Part shown: piece after piece, positions 40,793 through 45,799 of the stretch | Layout of the letters: each line of letters starts with the position of its first letter | How positions within the stretch are numbered: position 1 is the stretch's first letter | Assembly: GCA_025800365.1 (NCBI GenBank) | Contig: JAOXRT010000193.1 | Span: 1 to 45,799 of the forward strand | Direction: 5' to 3' | DNA from: Cellvibrionaceae bacterium | Lineage (GTDB): Bacteria > Pseudomonadota > Gammaproteobacteria > Pseudomonadales > Cellvibrionaceae | Length of the DNA stretch: 45,799 nucleotides | The notes under the pieces: generated by a model | Database searches by the model: none | What the model saw: the letters and a program-made list of their open reading frames with translations, nothing else | What the model was told of the DNA's origin: nothing | Made by a program: the position numbers and the translations under genes

Positions 40793-43700
40793 TTAAGAAG
40801 CGTTTTGCTGTGGTAGCTCCAGCGGCAAGCGTACGATAAATTTTGTCCACTCACCTTCTTCACTTTGGCATTTAATGGTGCCACATAGTTTTTGGGTGAC
40901 AATATTATAAAGAATATGCAAGCCCAAGCCTGTACCGCCACTACCATGGCCAGTTGTAAAAAACGGGTCAAAAATACGTTTTAAGTTCTTTTCCGGTATA
41001 CCACAGCCATTATCCCAATATTCAAAGACAATATGCTCCTCTTCAATCTTGGCGCCAATATTGACTTTACCTTCTTCCCCTTCCTTGAAGGCGTGTTTTA
41101 AAGAATTGCTTAAAAGATTGGTAAATATCTGTGAATAATCCCCGGGGTATGAGGTAATTTCCCTATCGATTGGGCAGTCGATATGGAGGGTGATTTTGCG
41201 ATAGCTGATTTGGGTTTCTAAGCTCAATCGCATTTCTTCCATATATTCCTGAAGATTAAATGCGCGTACGCTATCACTGGTTTGATCGACTGAAATCTGT
41301 TTAAAGCTAGCAATAAGGTCGGCCGCTCGCTTTAGGTTCTTATAGGCTAAATCCGCTACATTGTGGCCTTCTTTAAGGTAGTTTTCGAGCTGCTGCTGGC
41401 TCATGCGGGCATTGCGATAGTCATCATTAACCTGGGTGGTTTTATCCCTAAAATGGGTTACAGCAGTAACACTAATGCCAATGGGCGTATTAATTTCATG
41501 GGCTATGCCTGCCACTAAGCTTCCTAACGAAGCCATTTTCTCTGATTCGATAAGCTGCTCTTGGGTTTCTTTTAGGTGGTCAATAGTGAATGTTAATTCC
41601 TCATTAGAGGCGCGCAGCTCTTCGGTCCGCTCTTCGACTTTTTGCGTAAGCTCTTTGTTAAAGCCCATGATCTTACGCTTGGCTTCGTTTTGCATAGTGA
41701 TGTCCGTTGCAAAACCAATAATTTCCTCGATTTGTCCATTATCATCACTATTTGCAAAACTGTTCCAGAGAATGTCTCGATGGCTGCCGTCTCGGTGAGT
41801 GATTTGCATTTCGATGTTACTGATAAAGCCGTTATTCATATTGTTGAATAAGTTGTCGACTTGTTCATAAGAATCCCCAGGGAAAAGCAGTTGCCACCAG
41901 TTTTTGCCGACTAAATCCTGCTGCTTAAAACCTGTTATATGCTCGGTAATCGGATTGCTAAATAACACCTTGCCATTGCCATCTAGACCGCAAATCATAT
42001 TGGAGGAGTTATTAATAATATTAGCGCTATAGTCCCTTTCTTTATTGATATTGGTAAATGCTTGGGCGTTCTCAATAGCAATCGCGGCCTGCCCGGCCAA
42101 CAGAGAAAGAAACTGAATATGTTGGCGATTAAAGCCGTTGCTAAGATGTTTATTTTCTAGATAAATCAAGCCTATGATTTTAGCTTGATGGCGCAGGCTA
42201 ATTGCTAGTACCGATAGGGACTTGCTGAGCTCTCGTTCTGCAAAGGCGGTTTCAGAGTTGTCGAAGCTCTCCAGTACATAGTCTTTTTCTTCTAATAGGC
42301 AGCCCTTAATAATCTCGTGCTTAAACTGATATTGGCTTAGGCTTCTACTTTTCTCAGAACATATCACGGCTCTATCATCAAGAGACTTATAAGCCTTTAG
42401 CTCAGTCACCAGGTTTTGGTGAAGAATAATGCTAGCGCTGGTGGATCCTGAGTTCTGTTGAATGGTTTCTAATAGCTTGGTCAGTAGGGTATCTATTTCC
42501 TTAACTTCAGAAAGCAGCTCAATACTGCTGCTTAATGCGTCTAGGTTTAGCTGAGCATTAAGATTCTGGCTGCCGCTGTGCTCATCTTTTGTGAGCTCTG
42601 GGAATTCCCTTTCTAGGGCCGAACATTTGCTGAGGTGCCCCCATTTCTCATAGCAGTTATAGGCAAGCTCTAACTGCACAAAAGCATAGCTGTTGACATT
42701 TTTACTAAGCAAGTAGCGGGCAAAAAATTCATGGCCTAGCGCCTGATCGATTGGAATCAGTGATTGCTGTATGGTTTCTAAGGCTTCCTCAAACAGTGGG
42801 ATAGCTTCGGCGAGCTCCGCAGCTTGTGCGGCCAATGCAGCTTCTAGCAGTTTTTGCTTGCCCAAGAAATTATCTGGGCAGTGCGGGGCGAAATTGCTGA
42901 GCAGTCGAATACTGTCGTTTACATGTTGGTACTGATCTTCGTTTAGCCCTTGCTGTAAGCCTTTTTGCAGTAGCGCTAAGGAGCTGCATAAACGATATAG
43001 AAACACTACCATGGCGCCAGGCATGGTATCGATATAGCCCTTTACTGTGGGGCTGTAAGCAATAGCTTCATCTATTTGCTGCATAATCACCATAGCCTGC
43101 AGCTTTAAGGTGGTGTAGATGCCTAAGTAGGTATAGTGTTTTCTTTCACTAAGATAGTCGTGCAGCCACTTTTCATCGATGTGCTCACCAGAAAAGCTAA
43201 TGCCATCACTGTTTTTGTCTGTTAATGTGCTTAGGAACTCCCATAAGAATTTATTCATAAAGATGGGGTCATCTTTACCAAACTCTTCTAGCTTTCGATG
43301 TACGCTGGGAAGGCTCTGCAGTACATCATCTAAATTAGGATCAAAGTTCCAAGCGTAATAAGGCCTTTGCGAGGCAGCCATGGAACCGTAGTCATAGTCG
43401 CTGGCCTCCATGGCAAACTCGGCAGCCATATCAAAGTATTCGTAAACATCCCGGCCCGGAGCATGAAAGTGAAAGATATTACAGGCGTACATGGTGTATA
43501 GCTGTGTACGAATCCCTCGATCATCGATCAATGTAGATTGATTTAATGCAGCTTCGCCCAGCTCTATACCCATTTCGACTTGCTCGGCGGCAAATAGAAT
43601 ACCTGCCATGGCCATCATGCCCAAAGGCGAATGGTCTGACATGCCCTTTGTAAGTGATATATCAATACTGTGATATATCATAAAAGGAAAGATTTCAGGT

Positions 43701-45799
43701 GCGCCCAAATAAGCGGGTAGACTGCCAACAACCAAAACTTCTTGCTGTGCTATAGCGAGGTGATCCTCACATAGTGGCAAACTCACCATATCGTGTATGC
43801 CATATTCTAAAATGGCATTGACCGTGTTGCCGAATTCTTCAATGGCTTTTTGTTCTAAGTTTTCGTTGGGCAGTTCAATTTCAAGCTCGGCTAATGATTG
43901 TTTCACAGTCTTAACCGCTAGCGGTAGATCTTGATTGGAAGCAAAGTGCCTAAACTGAATAATTGAAGCATTGGCTTTTTCAATGGGGGACTTGGAGTTC
44001 TTAGATACCTTGGCAAAGGCCTCTTCACCTTTTTCATATTGCTGGTTTAGAAAGAGCACTTCCCCTAGATTGCTATATAGATCAATCGCTAAGTGATGAT
44101 CTGTGCTAAAGGGTGAGCCAGGGATAAACTTTAACGCCATCTCAAAGCTGTCTAAGGCAAGCTGATAGGCAGCGTTAAATTTGTATTGTTCGCCCTGTTG
44201 GATATTTAATCTGGCCAAAAGCAAGCGTTCATCAGGCTCTTTGATATAAGGCTCGGCTGCATTAAAGTGTTGGATAAACTGCTCTGCTTTAGCGATTTCC
44301 TCGTTCTGGTTTTGCAACTTGGCGAGAATGCTGCGTCCAGCTTTAAGGTGGTATTGGCAGAGTTTTTCTTCGCTTAAACCTTCAATTGTCGCTTGTTGAA
44401 TACGGTCGTGAACAAATAAAATATTCTGCTCTACTTTAATCAGCAGCTTTGCCTTGATTAAGCTTTCCAGCGTTTCCTCGTAGCTAGACAGTATGCAGTT
44501 GTTGACAGTGTTGATTTGCTGAATACTAAAACGATTGCCCAGCACGGCCAGCTGTTCTAGGAAGGCTTTGCTGTCTTCGTCAAGTTGTTCGATCTGCTCT
44601 TGGAGGTGATTAATAATGCCGCCTACCGCTAACTTTTTAAGCTGTTCGATATCAACTTCAACGATCCCTAGCTCGTTACGGTAAATATTTTCATCGCGAA
44701 TAAGTTTATTAAGCAGGCTTTGAATATGGAAAGGGTTGCCAGCCGAGCGCAAGGTGATTTGTGTGCATAATGTATCTAGTTGGCTTTGATTATTTTCAAG
44801 CAGCTCTCCCAGCCATCGCCGAATCGCCTGGCTACCTAAATCTTGCAGCTCAATTTTATGGTGCTCAATTTCTCGCTTGGGCAGTTTTTCTAAGAAGCTG
44901 CTTGCAGGGTGTACGTCGCTTACCTCTTGATTGCGATAAGAGAGAAAACACATAAAGCCTTTGTTAGGGGCATCTATCATGGCTTCCATTAGCGCGATGC
45001 TGGCGCTATCAGCCCACTGTAAATCATCTAAGAAAAGGACGATGGTAAAACCCTGTGAGCAAATGCAGCGAAAGAAGTTTTGCATCAGCAGATTACGGCG
45101 TTGGGTGTTTTCTCGAGGAGAGGCCGAGCTTAGTTCGGCCTGCTGGCCGATGATGGCTTCCATTTGAGGTGCTATTTCTAACAGCACCTTGCCGAGTGAG
45201 CCCACGGCATCCTGAATAGAATCTCGAATCAACTCCAACTCGGCGGCTGGCAGTTGTAGGCATTGGCGGCTGAATTCCGCTAGGGCATCGGCAATGGCGC
45301 TATAAGCTTTACCTCGATTAAGCTGGTCGAATTTCCCGCTGATGAATAAACCTTTGTCTGCACCTATGGCGGTGAATAGTTGTCGAATTAGAGCGGTTTT
45401 TCCGATGCCCGCTGCGCCGGTAATTTCAATGACATGGGCGCTGTGGCGACAGTGACTGAGTAGGCTATTTAATTGTTCGAGTTCTTCGTCACGGCCATAG
45501 AGTAGGGAGCTTAGGCGGACCGGCTGATCATTGCTGTCGCTGCTGGGTTTAAAGTTCTCAATATCCTGCCCAATCAGTTGGCTTTGCTCTATGCGTTTGA
45601 AGTCCTCTAACACCAGCTTTAGATTTTGGTAGCGATTTTCCGGCTCTTTATCCAAGAGCTTATTCAGTAGAGCGGATAGGGATTTTGGCAGGTCTTCGCG
45701 TAATAAATGTATTGGCTTGGGATCGTGGGCAATATGGGCATAAAGAAGATCGGCGGCTTCATCGGCATTGAACGGTGGGGCGCCGGTGAGCATATAGTA
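40793..45799 (-). CDS. Giant Ser/Thr kinase-AAA-GAF-PAS-histidine kinase, 5' truncated
   Basis: The visible 1668 codons lack the N-terminus, which continues past the window edge. From the N side: the end of a Ser/Thr kinase domain (YYMLTGAPPF, RYQNLKLVLEDF); a STAND/AAA-type ATPase with Walker A GAAGIGKT (126-133) and Walker B LFLDDLQWAD (about 254-261, counting from the internal Met at 45793); ~700 residues of TPR-like helical repeats; a GAF domain (about 1120-1270); a PAS domain (about 1285-1400); a coiled linker (about 1385-1420); the H-box AGIAHEINTP with H1432; and a histidine kinase ATPase ending GSGGTGLGLHILYNI. No receiver domain is attached. Such trifunctional proteins occur in proteobacteria and cyanobacteria; signal and partner are unknown. 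Confidence 0.9.
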   Translation of the reverse strand, partial: YYMLTGAPPFNADEAADLLYAHIAHDPKPIHLLREDLPKSLSALLNKLLDKEPENRYQNLKLVLEDFKRIEQSQLIGQDIENFKPSSDSNDQPVRLSSLLYGRDEELEQLNSLLSHCRHSAHVIEITGAAGIGKTALIRQLFTAIGADKGLFISGKFDQLNRGKAYSAIADALAEFSRQCLQLPAAELELIRDSIQDAVGSLGKVLLEIAPQMEAIIGQQAELSSASPRENTQRRNLLMQNFFRCICSQGFTIVLFLDDLQWADSASIALMEAMIDAPNKGFMCFLSYRNQEVSDVHPASSFLEKLPKREIEHHKIELQDLGSQAIRRWLGELLENNQSQLDTLCTQITLRSAGNPFHIQSLLNKLIRDENIYRNELGIVEVDIEQLKKLAVGGIINHLQEQIEQLDEDSKAFLEQLAVLGNRFSIQQINTVNNCILSSYEETLESLIKAKLLIKVEQNILFVHDRIQQATIEGLSEEKLCQYHLKAGRSILAKLQNQNEEIAKAEQFIQHFNAAEPYIKEPDERLLLARLNIQQGEQYKFNAAYQLALDSFEMALKFIPGSPFSTDHHLAIDLYSNLGEVLFLNQQYEKGEEAFAKVSKNSKSPIEKANASIIQFRHFASNQDLPLAVKTVKQSLAELEIELPNENLEQKAIEEFGNTVNAILEYGIHDMVSLPLCEDHLAIAQQEVLVVGSLPAYLGAPEIFPFMIYHSIDISLTKGMSDHSPLGMMAMAGILFAAEQVEMGIELGEAALNQSTLIDDRGIRTQLYTMYACNIFHFHAPGRDVYEYFDMAAEFAMEASDYDYGSMAASQRPYYAWNFDPNLDDVLQSLPSVHRKLEEFGKDDPIFMNKFLWEFLSTLTDKNSDGISFSGEHIDEKWLHDYLSERKHYTYLGIYTTLKLQAMVIMQQIDEAIAYSPTVKGYIDTMPGAMVVFLYRLCSSLALLQKGLQQGLNEDQYQHVNDSIRLLSNFAPHCPDNFLGKQKLLEAALAAQAAELAEAIPLFEEALETIQQSLIPIDQALGHEFFARYLLSKNVNSYAFVQLELAYNCYEKWGHLSKCSALEREFPELTKDEHSGSQNLNAQLNLDALSSSIELLSEVKEIDTLLTKLLETIQQNSGSTSASIILHQNLVTELKAYKSLDDRAVICSEKSRSLSQYQFKHEIIKGCLLEEKDYVLESFDNSETAFAERELSKSLSVLAISLRHQAKIIGLIYLENKHLSNGFNRQHIQFLSLLAGQAAIAIENAQAFTNINKERDYSANIINNSSNMICGLDGNGKVLFSNPITEHITGFKQQDLVGKNWWQLLFPGDSYEQVDNLFNNMNNGFISNIEMQITHRDGSHRDILWNSFANSDDNGQIEEIIGFATDITMQNEAKRKIMGFNKELTQKVEERTEELRASNEELTFTIDHLKETQEQLIESEKMASLGSLVAGIAHEINTPIGISVTAVTHFRDKTTQVNDDYRNARMSQQQLENYLKEGHNVADLAYKNLKRAADLIASFKQISVDQTSDSVRAFNLQEYMEEMRLSLETQISYRKITLHIDCPIDREITSYPGDYSQIFTNLLSNSLKHAFKEGEEGKVNIGAKIEEEHIVFEYWDNGCGIPEKNLKRIFDPFFTTGHGSGGTGLGLHILYNIVTQKLCGTIKCQSEEGEWTKFIVRLPLELPQQNAS

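Overview
The window looks like chromosomal DNA of an aerobic, probably marine gammaproteobacterium of moderate GC. The evidence is a RegB/RegA (RoxS/RoxR)-type redox two-component pair, a Tpm-type methyltransferase, MATE and RND exporters, MocR/LysR/AraC/TetR regulators, PimC/PimD-like acyl-CoA dehydrogenases and a flavin Baeyer-Villiger-type monooxygenase. A Spongiibacteraceae/Cellvibrionales-like origin is a guess from this mix. No tRNA, rRNA, CRISPR array, prophage or intact insertion sequence was recognised.

Layout. 1-10 kb: the 3' end of a Fur/Zur-family gene, a secreted M49-like zinc peptidase, an aspartate-aminotransferase-like enzyme, a half-size GDT1/UPF0016 transporter, a subclass B1 metallo-beta-lactamase with the full ligand set, a GFA-fold protein, the regB-regA pair, and a MocR regulator divergent from a pyridoxamine-phosphate-oxidase-like flavoprotein. 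10.8-15.7 kb: LysR regulator, a small secreted protein, an esterase, tpm, a MATE exporter. 15.9-20.9 kb: an operon of an MMPL-type RND protein, a LolA-like periplasmic protein, an outer-membrane barrel and a small DUF2892 membrane protein, which together look like a trans-envelope route for a lipid or other hydrophobic molecule. 21.2-26.7 kb: DUF454 protein and a TetR / adaptor / RND efflux operon. 26.9-29.6 kb: AraC regulator divergent from the monooxygenase. 30-37 kb: an accessory stretch of small, AT-richer, mostly unrecognised genes (membrane proteins, a lipoprotein, a possible orphan immunity protein, VOC and gamma-glutamylcyclotransferase-like proteins, and a secreted WG-repeat protein with a membrane partner). 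37.1-40.7 kb: three acyl-CoA dehydrogenase genes. 40.8 kb to the end: a giant signalling protein (Ser/Thr kinase remnant at the window edge, AAA-type ATPase, helical repeats, GAF, PAS, histidine kinase), cut by the window end.

The most unusual structure is a family of six intergenic foldback elements (called PE1-PE6 here) at 2.06, 2.25, 10.29, 10.60, 20.96 and 29.68 kb. All start with a GTAG/GCAG-type tetranucleotide and end with a GCGGTCAG-like motif when read in one orientation. Four share a core. Their long arms differ completely in sequence from copy to copy, yet each pairs with its own partner at fixed length, so the pairing is conserved while the sequence is not. This suggests a structured RNA or a single-stranded-DNA foldback element of the REP/RAYT kind. 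Two shorter 28-bp palindromes (GGGGTCAGAACCC arms) lie beside the last two acyl-CoA dehydrogenase genes.
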